Counted from the first letter of the stretch, positions 40,954 to 50,001 are shown. The stretch is 63,142 nucleotides of DNA from an uncultured Opitutaceae bacterium (GCA_903919205.1 CAIXHE010000131.1:1-63142), one strand, 5' to 3'. The notes: a model not told the origin generated them from the sequence alone. Translations and numbers: made by a program.

Positions 40954-41504
40954 GGCGCCGGCCCTCCCGAGGCCATGGCGTGGAGCGCCAGCACCGTGCG
41001 CCAGTTGCGGGTCGTGGCATGGACCCCGAGCTTCCTCTCGAAGAAGGTGTTGTTGATCCTGGTGTCTCCGTATCCGTGGGGACAGTACACGTAGACGACG
41101 TCCCCGACCATCTCGGCGGCCTCGCCCGGCCGGAGGGGAAGCGCCAGGCCCGCGAGCGAGAGCCCCGCGGGCGGCCGGATCAGGAAGGTGGCGTGGAGCC
41201 CGTCCGTGCCCCCGGCGGACCGGCCCGCGAGCGGGTTCGAGGCGACCGCGCGGGCGATACCCTGGGCGGTCCTCGCTTCGACCAGGGCCCCGGCCGCGGC
41301 CTCCTTGGAGAGCGCCCGCTCGAGCGCGCGCGCATGGGAGCGCGGATCGCCCCGGGCGCTCGTGCACACGACGTTGCCGCTCTGCAGGTAGGTCCGGACG
41401 TCCCCGTGGCCGAGCGCCTCGCAAATCGAGCGAAGCCGGGCCATCGGGAGCGGCTTCGCGCCGCCCACGTTGATGCCGCGGATCAGGAGAACGAGGGTCG
41501 TCAT
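40950..41504 (-). CDS. DUF1697 family protein
   Basis: A 184-residue protein of DUF1697, a cytoplasmic family of unknown function. The marks are LIRGINVGGAKPLPMARLRSIC at the start, VRTYLQSGNVVCTS, and INNTFFERKLGVHATTRNW near the end. I placed the start at the ATG at 41504; the open frame continues upstream without support. It heads the DUF1697-VOC-GNAT trio and is divergent from cysH. The leader before the ATG is C-rich. Confidence 0.92.
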   Translation of the reverse strand: MTTLVLLIRGINVGGAKPLPMARLRSICEALGHGDVRTYLQSGNVVCTSARGDPRSHARALERALSKEAAAGALVEARTAQGIARAVASNPLAGRSAGGTDGLHATFLIRPPAGLSLAGLALPLRPGEAAEMVGDVVYVYCPHGYGDTRINNTFFERKLGVHATTRNWRTVLALHAMASGGPAP

Positions 41505-41686
41505 GGGGGGCTTCCGGCGGGCAGCGTGGCCCGTAAGCACCCCCTGATCAACCACAAGAGCATGGGCGCGCGGCGGGGCTGCTATGACACGAATCGACGG
41601 GGCGGGACTTGTCAAACCGCCCCCCGTCGTGCAGATTGACCCTCCGACCTTGATGAAATCCGCCTCCGCTAAGGCAGACATGGCCC

Positions 41687-41705
41687 GCGCGCGCTTCCCG
41701 CGCGC
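41687..41705. promoter_or_regulatory. GC-only hairpin in the cysH leader
   Basis: GCGCGCG at 41687-41693 and CGCGCGC at 41699-41705 pair perfectly around a CTTCC loop, ending 23 bases before the cysH ATG. It could be a leader structure or the DNA-level symmetry of a regulator site. No U-run follows, so it is not a standard terminator. The rest of the 224-base gap 41505-41728 shows nothing else I can name. Confidence 0.35.
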
Positions 41706-41728
41706 CTGCTGCCGCCTTCCTTAAGAAA

Positions 41729-42451
41729 ATGGCAACTGCGGACCATGTCTCCACCGCGGTTGATGCAACCGCGGCGGATAGGTTTCTATCCGGGGCGCCT
41801 GCATCCGAGCGCATCGCGTGGGCCCACCAGCGCTTCGGCAGCGGCCTCGTGCTGAGCACGAGCTTCGGCGCCCAGAGCGCGGTCATGCTCCACCTCGCCA
41901 CCCGCGTCCAGCCGTCGATCCCGGTGGTCTTCATCGACACGGGCTACCTCTTCCCGGAGACCTACCGCTTCGCCGACGAGCTGACGAGCAGGCTCTCCCT
42001 CAACCTAAGGGTCTACCGCTCGGCGCAGTCGCCTGCCTGGATCGAGGCCCGCCACGGCAAGCTCTGGGAGAAGGGCGCGGAGGGGCTCGCCGCCTACAAC
42101 CAGATCGTGAAGGTCGAGCCGATGCAGCGCGCGCTCTCGGAACTCGGCGCCACGGCCTGGCTTGCGGGCCTGCGGCGCACCCAGTCGGGCAGCCGCGAGG
42201 CGCTCGAGGTGCTCGGACTGCAGGACGGCCGCGCGAAGATCCTTCCCATCCTGGACTGGACGGACCGGGACATCCACCGGTACCTGACCGAGCACGGCCT
42301 TCCCTACCACCCCCTCTGGGAGCAGGGCTACGTCTCGATCGGCGACGTGCACACCACGCGCCCGCTCACAGGCAACATGACCGCCGAGGAGACCCGCTTC
42401 TTCGGAATCAAGCGCGAATGCGGGATCCATGACCCAGCCGCTCACATCTGA
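41729..42451 (+). CDS. cysH: Phosphoadenylyl-sulfate (PAPS) reductase CysH
   Basis: A 240-residue PP-loop-type reductase that turns PAPS to sulfite with thioredoxin. The phosphate loop region is [15 protein letters not shown], then [18 protein letters not shown] and the C-terminal tail KRECGIH with the single catalytic Cys. The Cys-Cys and Cys-x-x-Cys pairs that bind the 4Fe-4S cluster of APS reductases are missing, so I call it the PAPS type, consistent with the APS kinase domain in CysNC. It heads the six-gene sulfate operon. Confidence 0.94.
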   Translation: MATADHVSTAVDATAADRFLSGAPASERIAWAHQRFGSGLVLSTSFGAQSAVMLHLATRVQPSIPVVFIDTGYLFPETYRFADELTSRLSLNLRVYRSAQSPAWIEARHGKLWEKGAEGLAAYNQIVKVEPMQRALSELGATAWLAGLRRTQSGSREALEVLGLQDGRAKILPILDWTDRDIHRYLTEHGLPYHPLWEQGYVSIGDVHTTRPLTGNMTAEETRFFGIKRECGIHDPAAHI

Positions 42452-43271
42452 CTCCCCCCTTAAAGACATGAACCATCTGGACGAACTCGAATCCCAGAGC
42501 ATCTACCTCATGCGGGAGGCCTACCACGGCTTCGAGAAGCCGGCCATGCTGTGGTCCATGGGCAAGGACTCGAACGTCCTGCTGTGGCTGGCCAAGAAGG
42601 CCTTCTGCGGCCACATCCCGTTCCCGATCGTGCACATCGACACGACCTACGAGTTCCCCGAGATGCTCGAGTTCAGGGTCTGGGCGCGCGACCACTACGG
42701 CTTCGACCTGATCGTGTGGACCAACGAGGAGGCGCGCGCGCGCGGCATCGGCTACGAGACCACCGACCCGGTGACTGTGACGCACGAGCTGAAGACGGTG
42801 GCCCTCCAGCAGTGCCTCTCGGCGCACAAGTTCGACGCGCTCATCACCGGCATCCGCCGCGACGAGGACTCGACCCGCGCCAAGGAGCGCTACTTCTCGC
42901 CCCGCAACGCGGAGTTCGAGTGGGACTACAAGGACCAGCCGCCCGAGTTCTGGAACCACTTCACGACCGAGGCGGGCCCCGGGGAGCACGTGCGCGTCCA
43001 GCCGCTGCTCGACTGGACCGAGATCGACATCTGGCGCTACCTCGACCGGGAGAAGGTGCCGCTGCCGGGGATGTACTTCTCCAGGAACGGCATGCGCTAC
43101 CGCTCGCTCGGGTGCATGCCGATCTCGAAGCCCGTCGAGAGCAACGCCGCGACGATCGACGACATCATCGAGGAGCTGAAGGTGACCAAGGTGTCCGAGC
43201 GGGCCGGCCGCGCCCAGGACCACCACGAGCGCAATGCGATGCAGAAGCTTCGCGCGAAGGGCTTCATGTGA
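42429..43271 (+). CDS. cysD: Sulfate adenylyltransferase subunit 2 CysD
   Basis: A 280-residue ATP sulfurylase small subunit that makes APS from sulfate and ATP, with the GTPase CysN. The PP-loop is [15 protein letters not shown], followed by [33 protein letters not shown] and [10 protein letters not shown]. The first ATG (42429) overlaps cysH by 23 bases; an ATG at 42468 (MNHLDELES) would give the usual family N-terminus with no overlap, and is a good alternative. Its end overlaps cysNC. Confidence 0.95.
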   Translation: MTQPLTSDSPLKDMNHLDELESQSIYLMREAYHGFEKPAMLWSMGKDSNVLLWLAKKAFCGHIPFPIVHIDTTYEFPEMLEFRVWARDHYGFDLIVWTNEEARARGIGYETTDPVTVTHELKTVALQQCLSAHKFDALITGIRRDEDSTRAKERYFSPRNAEFEWDYKDQPPEFWNHFTTEAGPGEHVRVQPLLDWTEIDIWRYLDREKVPLPGMYFSRNGMRYRSLGCMPISKPVESNAATIDDIIEELKVTKVSERAGRAQDHHERNAMQKLRAKGFM

Positions 43272-45226
43272 TTACCAAGATGAGCAACCTTTCCGCCACC
43301 GACCTTCCCTCCCCCGCCGTGACCCCCCTCGCCCCGCCCGCGTCCGTGGACGTCGAGCGGCCCGCCGGGACCGGCCACCTGAACCTGGTCGTCGTGGGCC
43401 ACGTGGACCACGGCAAGTCGACCTTGATCGGCCGCCTGCTCTTCGACACGCACTCGGTGCCCGACGGCAAGGCCGAGAGGATCGAGGCTGCGTGCAAGGC
43501 CGAGGGCATGGAGTTCGAGTACGCATTCCTGATGGACGCGCTCCTTGAGGAGCAGGCGCAGAACATCACGATGGACACGACGCGGGTGCCGTTCCGCACC
43601 GAGCGGCGCTCCTTCACGATCATCGACGCGCCCGGCCACAAGGAGTTCCTGAAGAACATGATCACCGGCGCGGCGAGCGCCGACGCGGCCGTGCTGCTGG
43701 TGGACGCCCAGGAGGGCCTGCGCGAGCAGACCCGCCGCCACTGCTTCCTCCTGTCGCTGCTCGGGCTGCGCCAGATCGTGGTCGCCGTGAACAAGATGGA
43801 CCTGGTCGACTACCGGCCGGAGGTCTTCGAGGCGATCCGCGCCGAGCTGGGCGCGTTCCTCGCCAAGCTGGGCGTCGAGCCCGCCCACTTCATCCCCATC
43901 TCGGCCAAGTTCGGCGAGGGTCTCCTGCGCCACAGCACCCAGACACCCTGGTACCGGGGGCCCACGCTCCTCGAGGTGCTCGAGAGCTTCCGGGCGAACC
44001 CGCCCGCCTCGGGCGGCCCGCTGCGGGTTTCGGTCCAGGATGTCTACCGCTTCGACGCTCGGCGCATCGTGGCCGGGCTGGTCGAGTCCGGCAGCCTCTC
44101 GGTCGGCGACGAGATCGAGTTCGCCCCGGGCGGCAAGAGGAGCCGCATCAAGTCCATCGAAACGTGGCCCCAGTCGAACCCCCCGCCGCGCGGCCCCGTG
44201 GGCTCGGGCCGCGAGGTCGCCCTCACGCTCGAGGACGAGCTCTTTGTCGAGCGCGGGCAGATCGCCTCGCACCTCTCCGACAAACCGCACGAGGCGCGCG
44301 CCTTCACCGCCCGCGTGTTCTGGATCCACGACGAGCCGCTCAGGTCCGGCGAGCTGGTGGCCCTCAAGCTCGGCACGCAGCGAGCCGAGGCACGGGTGCT
44401 CGGCGTCCAGCGCACGCTCGACGCGGTCACGCTCGAGATCGGCACCGGAACGAGCGAGGTCAAGGTGCACGAGGTGGCCGAGATCCGCCTGCGCGTGCGC
44501 AAGCCGATCGCCTTCGACGTGGGCGGCAAGGTGCCGTCACTCGGCAGGTTCGTGATCATGCGCGGCCGGCGCATCGCCGGCGGAGGCGTCATCGACTCCG
44601 TCGTGTCGGAGGCCCCGGAGGGCAACGGCGCGACGCCCATCAGCCGCACGGCCATCCTCGGCCACCGCGGCTGCATCGTGTGGATGACCGGCCTTTCCGG
44701 CTCGGGGAAGTCCACGCTCGCCCAGGCGCTCGAGCAGCGCCTCCTCGGCTCGGGCGTCCTCTGTGCCATCCTCGACGGCGACGTGCTCCGCACCGGCCTC
44801 AGCCGCAACCTGGGCTTCTCCCCGGACGACCGAAGCGAGAACCTTCGCCGGGCGACCGAGCTGGCGATCCATCTCGCCAACGCGGGCGTGGTCGTCATCG
44901 CGGCGCTGATCTCCCCCTTCCGGGCCGACCGTGCCTCCGCGGCCGAGCGCGCCAAGGAGAAGGACGTGCCGTTCGCCGAGGTGTTCATCAACGCGCCGCT
45001 CGCCGTCTGCGAGCGCCGCGACCCGAAGGACCTCTACAAGAAGGCCCGAGCGGGCAAGATCCCGCAGTTCACCGGCATTGACTCGCCCTACGAGCCGCCG
45101 CTCGCCCCCGACCTCGAGGTGCGCACCGACCGCGCCTCGGTGGACGACCTGGTCGAGCGCCTAGTGCAGCTCACGCTCAGCCTCTCCAAGCCCGCGGACC
45201 CCGCGGGCGGCGGCGCGCACATATGA
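43268..45226 (+). CDS. cysNC: Sulfate adenylyltransferase GTPase subunit fused to APS kinase (CysNC)
   Basis: A 652-residue fusion. The CysN part (about 35-455) is an EF-Tu-like GTPase: GHVDHGKSTLIGRLLFD, DTTRVPF, DAPGHKEFLKNM and NKMDLVD give G1 to G4, followed by two beta-barrels. The APS kinase part (about 470-640) has MTGLSGSGKSTLAQALE, LDGDVLRTGLSRNLGFS and FINAPLAVCERRDPK. With CysD it makes APS, then phosphorylates it to PAPS. I start at GTG 43268, which overlaps cysD by four bases as elsewhere in this operon; ATG 43280 is the alternative. Confidence 0.95.
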   Translation: MITKMSNLSATDLPSPAVTPLAPPASVDVERPAGTGHLNLVVVGHVDHGKSTLIGRLLFDTHSVPDGKAERIEAACKAEGMEFEYAFLMDALLEEQAQNITMDTTRVPFRTERRSFTIIDAPGHKEFLKNMITGAASADAAVLLVDAQEGLREQTRRHCFLLSLLGLRQIVVAVNKMDLVDYRPEVFEAIRAELGAFLAKLGVEPAHFIPISAKFGEGLLRHSTQTPWYRGPTLLEVLESFRANPPASGGPLRVSVQDVYRFDARRIVAGLVESGSLSVGDEIEFAPGGKRSRIKSIETWPQSNPPPRGPVGSGREVALTLEDELFVERGQIASHLSDKPHEARAFTARVFWIHDEPLRSGELVALKLGTQRAEARVLGVQRTLDAVTLEIGTGTSEVKVHEVAEIRLRVRKPIAFDVGGKVPSLGRFVIMRGRRIAGGGVIDSVVSEAPEGNGATPISRTAILGHRGCIVWMTGLSGSGKSTLAQALEQRLLGSGVLCAILDGDVLRTGLSRNLGFSPDDRSENLRRATELAIHLANAGVVVIAALISPFRADRASAAERAKEKDVPFAEVFINAPLAVCERRDPKDLYKKARAGKIPQFTGIDSPYEPPLAPDLEVRTDRASVDDLVERLVQLTLSLSKPADPAGGGAHI

Positions 45227-45996
45227 GCTGCGGGGTGGTCTACCTTGTGGGTGCGGGCCCCGGAGATCCGGAGCTGCTCACGCTCAAGGCGCGCCGCCTC
45301 CTGGGCGAGGCGGACGTCGTGGTCTACGACCACCTGGTCCACCCCGAGCTGCTCGAGATGACGCGCCCCGGCTGCGATCGGGTGTTCGCGGGCAAGAAGG
45401 GCGGCGGCTTCTGCAAGCCCCAGGGCGAGATCGACGAGATGCTTGTGCGCCTGGCCCTGGAGGGCCGCCAGGTCGTGCGCCTGAAGGGCGGCGACCCGTT
45501 CGTGTTCGGGCGGGGCGGCGAGGAGGCCTCGGCGCTCGCGGCCGCGGGCGTTCCCTTCGAAATCGTGCCCGGCGTCACCTCGGCCCTCGCGGCCGCAGCC
45601 TACTCCGGCATCCCCCTCACCCACCGGCTTCACAACTCCTCGATCGTGCTGCTGACCGGCCACGAGGATCCGGCCAAGCCCGGGGCCTCCGTGCGCTGGG
45701 AGGACTACGCGCGGCTGAACGCCACGCTCTGCATCTACATGGGCGTGCGCAACCTGGAGACCATCGCCCGCCGGCTGCGAGACGGCGGCATGGAACCGTC
45801 GACGCCGGCGGCCATCATCCAGTCGGCCACGACCGAGGGCCACCGCACGCTCCTCGGGACCCTTGAGAACCTGCCCGCGCTCAGCGCCGAGCATGCGGTC
45901 GAGGCCCCCGCGATGATTATCATCGGCGATGTCGCCGCGTACGCGCAGAAGCTGGCCTGGTTCGACCCGTCGCGCCACCTGGCGCACGTGCCATGA
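45223..45996 (+). CDS. cobA: Uroporphyrinogen-III C-methyltransferase
   Basis: A 257-residue SUMT that methylates uroporphyrinogen III at C2 and C7 to precorrin-2, the branch point to siroheme. Family blocks are VYLVGAGPGDPELLTLKAR, VVRLKGGDPFVFGRGGEEA, EIVPGVTSALAAAAYSGIPLTHR and IYMGVRNLE. It is the methyltransferase alone, without the dehydrogenase/chelatase half of CysG. It overlaps cysNC and the chelatase gene by four bases each. It supplies siroheme for CysI in this operon. Confidence 0.95.
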   Translation: MSCGVVYLVGAGPGDPELLTLKARRLLGEADVVVYDHLVHPELLEMTRPGCDRVFAGKKGGGFCKPQGEIDEMLVRLALEGRQVVRLKGGDPFVFGRGGEEASALAAAGVPFEIVPGVTSALAAAAYSGIPLTHRLHNSSIVLLTGHEDPAKPGASVRWEDYARLNATLCIYMGVRNLETIARRLRDGGMEPSTPAAIIQSATTEGHRTLLGTLENLPALSAEHAVEAPAMIIIGDVAAYAQKLAWFDPSRHLAHVP

Positions 45997-46814
45997 GGAT
46001 CGCGCTCGTCGACAACGGCTCGCTGGAGGCGGCGGCGCACGAGAGCCTGCGGGCCGCCGCCGAGGCAATCGGCTCGCGGTGCGGCCTCCCGGTGGATGCG
46101 GTGTCCTGGAAGCACAGCGACCGCATCCCTGCGGGGCTCCTCGCGGGGGGGCCGGCCGTGACGCTCGGCTCCTGGGTACGTTCCCAGGCGGCGCGCGGGG
46201 AGCGCGAGCTGCTGGTCATCCCGTTCTTCATCAGCGCGCAGGGGGCGATCGGCTCCTCCCTGCGGCGCGACCTCGAGGCGCTCCGCGACGAGGTCGGCGG
46301 CTTCGACTTGTCGTTCACCGAAAGCCTGGGCGCGGGCACCGTGCTCGCCGACATCGTCGCCGACCGCGTGCGCTCGGCCGCCGCCGCCCTGGGCGCAACC
46401 CGCGTCCCGGTCGTCGTGGTCGACCACGGCGGGCCGTCCGAGGCGTCCGCGGCGGTGCGCAACCGCGTGGCCGACGCCGTGCGTGCGGCGCTCGGAGGCC
46501 TCGCGGAGCGGGTCGTGGCGGCGTCGATGGAGATGCCCGAGGGTCCGGGCTTCGACTTCAACCGGCCGCTCCTGGGAGACCTCCTCGGCTCGCCAGGCTA
46601 CGACCGGGGCGACGTCGTGATCGCGCCCCTCTTCCTATCGCCCGGCAGGCATGCGGGCCCGGGCGGCGACTTGCACCAGATAGCGGCCGAGGCGGCAGCG
46701 AGGTCCCCGGCGCTGCGCTGCCACTTCACCGAGCTTGTGGGCTCCCACCCGCTTGCCATCCACACTCTGGCACGCGCCCTCACCCGCGCCCTGCGCGTAC
46801 CCTCCCCCTCATGA
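45993..46814 (+). CDS. Two-domain CbiX-type sirohydrochlorin chelatase
   Basis: A 273-residue protein of two CbiX-like halves. In the second half both metal/catalytic His are present: His145 in VVDHGGPSE and His220 in LSPGRHAGPGGDL. In the first half the same places hold Asn8 (VDNGS) and Gln83 (SAQGAIGSSL), so that half is probably structural only. Given its place between cobA and cysI, it should insert iron into sirohydrochlorin to give siroheme. No precorrin-2 dehydrogenase is encoded next to it. It overlaps both neighbours by four bases. Confidence 0.85.
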   Translation: MRIALVDNGSLEAAAHESLRAAAEAIGSRCGLPVDAVSWKHSDRIPAGLLAGGPAVTLGSWVRSQAARGERELLVIPFFISAQGAIGSSLRRDLEALRDEVGGFDLSFTESLGAGTVLADIVADRVRSAAAALGATRVPVVVVDHGGPSEASAAVRNRVADAVRAALGGLAERVVAASMEMPEGPGFDFNRPLLGDLLGSPGYDRGDVVIAPLFLSPGRHAGPGGDLHQIAAEAAARSPALRCHFTELVGSHPLAIHTLARALTRALRVPSPS

Positions 46815-48538
46815 GCGACACCCTCGACGTCCCGCCGGCACCGCTTCACAAGAACGAGCACCTGAAGGCAGAGAGCCGCTTCCTGCGCGGCCACATCCGC
46901 CAGGACCTCGACGATGCCTCGACGGGCACGATCTCAGAGGACAGCGCCCAGCTCACCAAATTCCACGGGGTCTATCCCCAGGACGACCGCGACCTGCGCG
47001 CCCAGCGCCGCAAGGAGGGCAAGGAGCGGGCCTACAGCTTCATGGCCCGCATCCGCGTGCCCGGCGGCGTGTGCACGCCGGCCCAGTGGCTGACGATGGA
47101 CTCCCTCGCGGAGAGCCACGGCAACGGCACGCTCAAGCTCACCAACCGGCAGGCGTTCCAGCTGCACGGCGTCATCAAGAGCAAGCTTCGCTCGACGATC
47201 CGCGAGGTGAACCGCGCGCTCCTAGACACGCTCGCGGCCTGCGGCGACGTCAACCGCAACGTGATGTGCAATCCGAACCCGTACCTCTCACGCCTGCACG
47301 CCGAGACGCTCGAGATCGCTCGCCTCGTCGCGACGAGGCTCCTGCCCAAGACGCGCGCCTACCACGAGCTCTGGGTGGACGACTCGCTCGTCGCGGGCGG
47401 CGAGCCCGAGGACGAGGAGCCGCTGTACGGCCAGACATACCTGCCCCGCAAGTTCAAGACGGCCTTCGCCATCCCCCCCAGCAATGACGTCGATGTCTTC
47501 GCGAACGACCTCGGCTTCATCGCGATCGTGAACGACCAGGGCGGCCTGGCCGGCTTCGACGTGACGGTCGGCGGGGGCATGGGCATGTCCCACAACCAGA
47601 CGGCGACCCACCCGCGGCTCGCCGACGTGCTCGGCTTCTGCACGCCCGACCAGGTGGTCGACGTGGCCGAGAAGATCGTGACCGTGCAGCGCGACTTCGG
47701 GGACCGCACGGACCGCAAGCACGCGCGGTTCAAGTACACGGTCGAGGACCGCGGCCTCGTCTGGATCCGCCGCGAGGTGGAGCGCCGGCTCGGCTGGGAG
47801 CTCGGCAGCCCGAGGCGCTTCGAGTTCACGAGCACGGGGGACCGCTACGGCTGGACCGAGGGTCCAAACGGGGACGCCCACTTCACGGTGTTCATCGAGA
47901 ACGGCCGCGTGAAGGACGCGACCAAGGCGGCGCTGCGCGAGATCGCGAAGGTCCACACGGGCGACTTCCGGCTGACCGCGAACCAGCACCTGATGATCGC
48001 GAGCGTGACACCCCAGGCGCGGCCGCTGATAGACTCGCTGCTCGTCCAGCACGGCCTCGACCACGCGCACAACGCCACCGGCCTGCGCCTGAACGCGATG
48101 GCCTGCGTCGCGCTCCCAACCTGTGGGCTCGCGCTCGCGGAGAGCGAGCGCTACCTGCCCGAGCTGGTGACCGAGCTCGATGCCGAGGTCGAGGCCGCGG
48201 GCCTGCGCGACGACGCCATCGTGATCCGCATGACCGGCTGCCCCAACGGCTGCGGGCGGCCGTTCCTCGCCGAGATCGGATTCGTCGGCAAGGCGCCGGG
48301 CAAATACAACATGTACCTCGGCGCCGCCTTCAACGGCTCGCGCCTGAACTGCCTCTACAAGACCTCCGTGCCCTCCCACGAGATCGTCGGCATTGTGCGG
48401 CCGCTGCTGCGACGCTACGCGGGGGAGCGCCTGCCGGGCGAGCGCTTCGGGGACTTCGCCATCCGGGTCGGGCTCGTTCGGCCCACCGGAACGGGGGCCG
48501 ACTTCCACGACGCGGAGCCGACCGCGGCGCCGGCCTAG
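46811..48538 (+). CDS. cysI: Sulfite reductase hemoprotein CysI
   Basis: A 575-residue siroheme and 4Fe-4S sulfite reductase that reduces sulfite to sulfide. Aligns by eye end to end with E. coli CysI: LRGHIRQDLDD, KFHGVYPQDDRDLRAQRR, LTNRQAFQLHG, NVMCNPNPY, YLPRKFKTAFAIPP. The four cluster cysteines are in CVALPTCGLA and TGCPNGCGR. No cysJ flavoprotein is in the window, so the electron donor is encoded elsewhere or is a ferredoxin. The ATG at 46811 overlaps the chelatase gene by four bases; the longer upstream frame is a shadow. It ends the operon. Confidence 0.95.
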   Translation: MSDTLDVPPAPLHKNEHLKAESRFLRGHIRQDLDDASTGTISEDSAQLTKFHGVYPQDDRDLRAQRRKEGKERAYSFMARIRVPGGVCTPAQWLTMDSLAESHGNGTLKLTNRQAFQLHGVIKSKLRSTIREVNRALLDTLAACGDVNRNVMCNPNPYLSRLHAETLEIARLVATRLLPKTRAYHELWVDDSLVAGGEPEDEEPLYGQTYLPRKFKTAFAIPPSNDVDVFANDLGFIAIVNDQGGLAGFDVTVGGGMGMSHNQTATHPRLADVLGFCTPDQVVDVAEKIVTVQRDFGDRTDRKHARFKYTVEDRGLVWIRREVERRLGWELGSPRRFEFTSTGDRYGWTEGPNGDAHFTVFIENGRVKDATKAALREIAKVHTGDFRLTANQHLMIASVTPQARPLIDSLLVQHGLDHAHNATGLRLNAMACVALPTCGLALAESERYLPELVTELDAEVEAAGLRDDAIVIRMTGCPNGCGRPFLAEIGFVGKAPGKYNMYLGAAFNGSRLNCLYKTSVPSHEIVGIVRPLLRRYAGERLPGERFGDFAIRVGLVRPTGTGADFHDAEPTAAPA

Positions 48539-48563
48539 GCGGACCTCGGGAGCCGAAAATGGA

Positions 48564-48590
48564 ACGGGCCGCCTACCCTAGGCGGCCCGT
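48564..48590. terminator. Perfect 11-bp hairpin after cysI
   Basis: ACGGGCCGCCT and AGGCGGCCCGT pair perfectly around loop ACCCT, 25 bases after the cysI stop and before the 3' end of the convergent gene at 48723. It is probably a two-way terminator. There is no strong U-run on the plus side; on the minus side ATTTT follows a few bases later. Confidence 0.65.
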
Positions 48591-48605
48591 CTTACCATGC
48601 TAACT

Positions 48606-48654
48606 TACCCTAGTGTACCCTATAAGGGTGATGTGGGGCGCTAGGCGCCCGCAC
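48606..48654. repeat. Two more hairpins and TACCCT repeats between convergent genes
   Basis: After the main hairpin come ACCCT-ATA-AGGGT (48617-48629) and GGGCGC-TAG-GCGCCC (48636-48650), the latter extendable by GTG/CAC with one bulge to 48633-48654. TACCCT occurs three times nearby: 48574 in the first hairpin loop region, 48606 and 48616. The stretch 48539-48722 has no gene that I can support. It may be an extended terminator or a small structured RNA. Confidence 0.45.
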
Positions 48655-48722
48655 ACCTGACCCGCCAGAAAAGACGCGGGAGGAATGAAAGGGTTTCACG
48701 GGACGCGAAAATAATTTCGGCC

Positions 48723-49058
48723 TCAGGCAAACCCGTGGGGTGTGAACTCGGTTCCGGAGCCGCCCGCGGGGGGCTTCCGGGGCTTGGGCTCGACCCAGAG
48801 CCGGGACAGGTACTCCGCTAAGTTCTTCATGCTGGTGCGCTTGAGTCCGTAGGCGCGCACAGCCTCCTTGATGGACGCCACCACGGCGCTGCGCTCCTCA
48901 TAGTAGCGCCACAGCTCCGCATCCAGCCGGCCCACGGCCTGTGAGGGCTCGGCGGCCCCTGCGTTTAGGGCCCGAACTTTATTCTGCCAGAAGTGTCTCT
49001 CCTCCGGATGGGACACAATATAGTCGTGAAGGGTCTGCTCCAGGCGGTTGAGGCTCAC
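48723..49058 (-). CDS. Small soluble protein, unrecognised
   Basis: A 111-residue, mostly helical protein with no signal peptide or membrane segment. It starts with a GTG and reads MSLNRLEQTLHDYIVSHPEE, has several aromatic-rich helices (HFWQNKV, LWRYYEERS) and ends in a disordered Pro/Gly tail (PRKPPAGGSG). I do not recognise a family. The regular amphipathic pattern, sensible amino-acid balance and position after a hairpin suggest a true gene. It is convergent with cysI and divergent from the coiled-coil gene at 49189. Confidence 0.65.
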   Translation of the reverse strand: MSLNRLEQTLHDYIVSHPEERHFWQNKVRALNAGAAEPSQAVGRLDAELWRYYEERSAVVASIKEAVRAYGLKRTSMKNLAEYLSRLWVEPKPRKPPAGGSGTEFTPHGFA

Positions 49059-49188
49059 GCCGACAACCTGCGCGGCAGCGGCCCTTTAACAACTGTAAAA
49101 CCCCCGTCAACCATGGGATTGCATTCGCAGCCCGATCGTGGTTAGGCTCCGCCTCCAGTAGTTACTCTAAACATACCCCCCTACAACC

Positions 49189-50001
49189 ATGTGGCCCAAA
49201 CTCAAAGAGCAGTTGCCTGCTATCCTCCTCACCGCGGTCCTGATTTCGGGAGCCGCGTTCTGGCTGCATACCCAGACCGTCGCAGAGATGTCGGCGAAGC
49301 AGGAGGCGCAGCTCGCCCCGCTACGCGAGCAGAATGAGGCCCTGAAGGCCTCGGCAGAGGAAAACCGCCGCAGCATCGAGGCCACCAACAAGCTGCTGAA
49401 GGACGCGATCTCGAAGCGCGAGGCGGATATGTTCCGCACAGACGAGGAGATCCAGAAGTTGAACGGGCAGCGCATGGACGCCCTGGCCGAGGCGATCGCC
49501 AAGAAGGTGCAGCCCTACAACCCGCTGCCGAAGAGCCCCGAGGAGGCCGAGAAGATGCAGAACGAGCAGGTCGACAAGGTCTCGTCGAGGCTCGCCATCA
49601 AGATCCAGCCGATCCTGGCCGAGATGTCCAAGGACCAGAACCTGACCCGCGAGTCGCTTGAGAAGTACAGCCAGAAGATCTCCGACCAGGTCGGCACCGC
49701 GCTGACCGCGGAGATGGCCCGCAACCAGAAGCTCAACAACAACCTCCAGGAGACGCAGGCCGCAGCGGCCGACGCCCTGAAGTTGAACCACGAGCTCACC
49801 GCACTCTACATCAGCACCTTCAAGGACCAGGGCATCGTGACCCGCCTGCTCATGCTGCCGGCCAACGTCGTGAAGGACGCTTCGAACTTCAGCATCATCA
49901 CGAGCAACGACCGCAAGCAGGTCGAGCAGGACCTGATCAACAAGGAGAACGACATCGAGAAGCGCCTGGCGGACATCCAGGCCCAGGCCCCGAAGAGCTG
50001 A
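49189..50001 (+). CDS. Membrane-anchored coiled-coil protein, unrecognised
   Basis: A 270-residue protein with one N-terminal hydrophobic segment (about residues 9-27) followed by a long charged helical region. Strong heptad-like stretches lie at about 35-85 (EAQLAPLREQNEALKAS) and 150-200, and the end returns to a coiled coil (VEQDLINKENDIEKRLADI). There are no cysteines or catalytic-looking motifs. It is likely anchored in the inner membrane with a periplasmic rod. The leader before the ATG is ACCCCCCTACAACC, without a Shine-Dalgarno sequence. The gene is convergent with the ATP-grasp-like gene, 15 bases away. Function unknown. Confidence 0.75.
   Translation: MWPKLKEQLPAILLTAVLISGAAFWLHTQTVAEMSAKQEAQLAPLREQNEALKASAEENRRSIEATNKLLKDAISKREADMFRTDEEIQKLNGQRMDALAEAIAKKVQPYNPLPKSPEEAEKMQNEQVDKVSSRLAIKIQPILAEMSKDQNLTRESLEKYSQKISDQVGTALTAEMARNQKLNNNLQETQAAAADALKLNHELTALYISTFKDQGIVTRLLMLPANVVKDASNFSIITSNDRKQVEQDLINKENDIEKRLADIQAQAPKS

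Noticed and set aside
41729-42451. CysH as an iron-sulfur APS reductase
   Set aside because: The Cys-Cys and Cys-x-x-Cys pairs are absent; only the ECGIH Cys is present, and an APS kinase is encoded next door.
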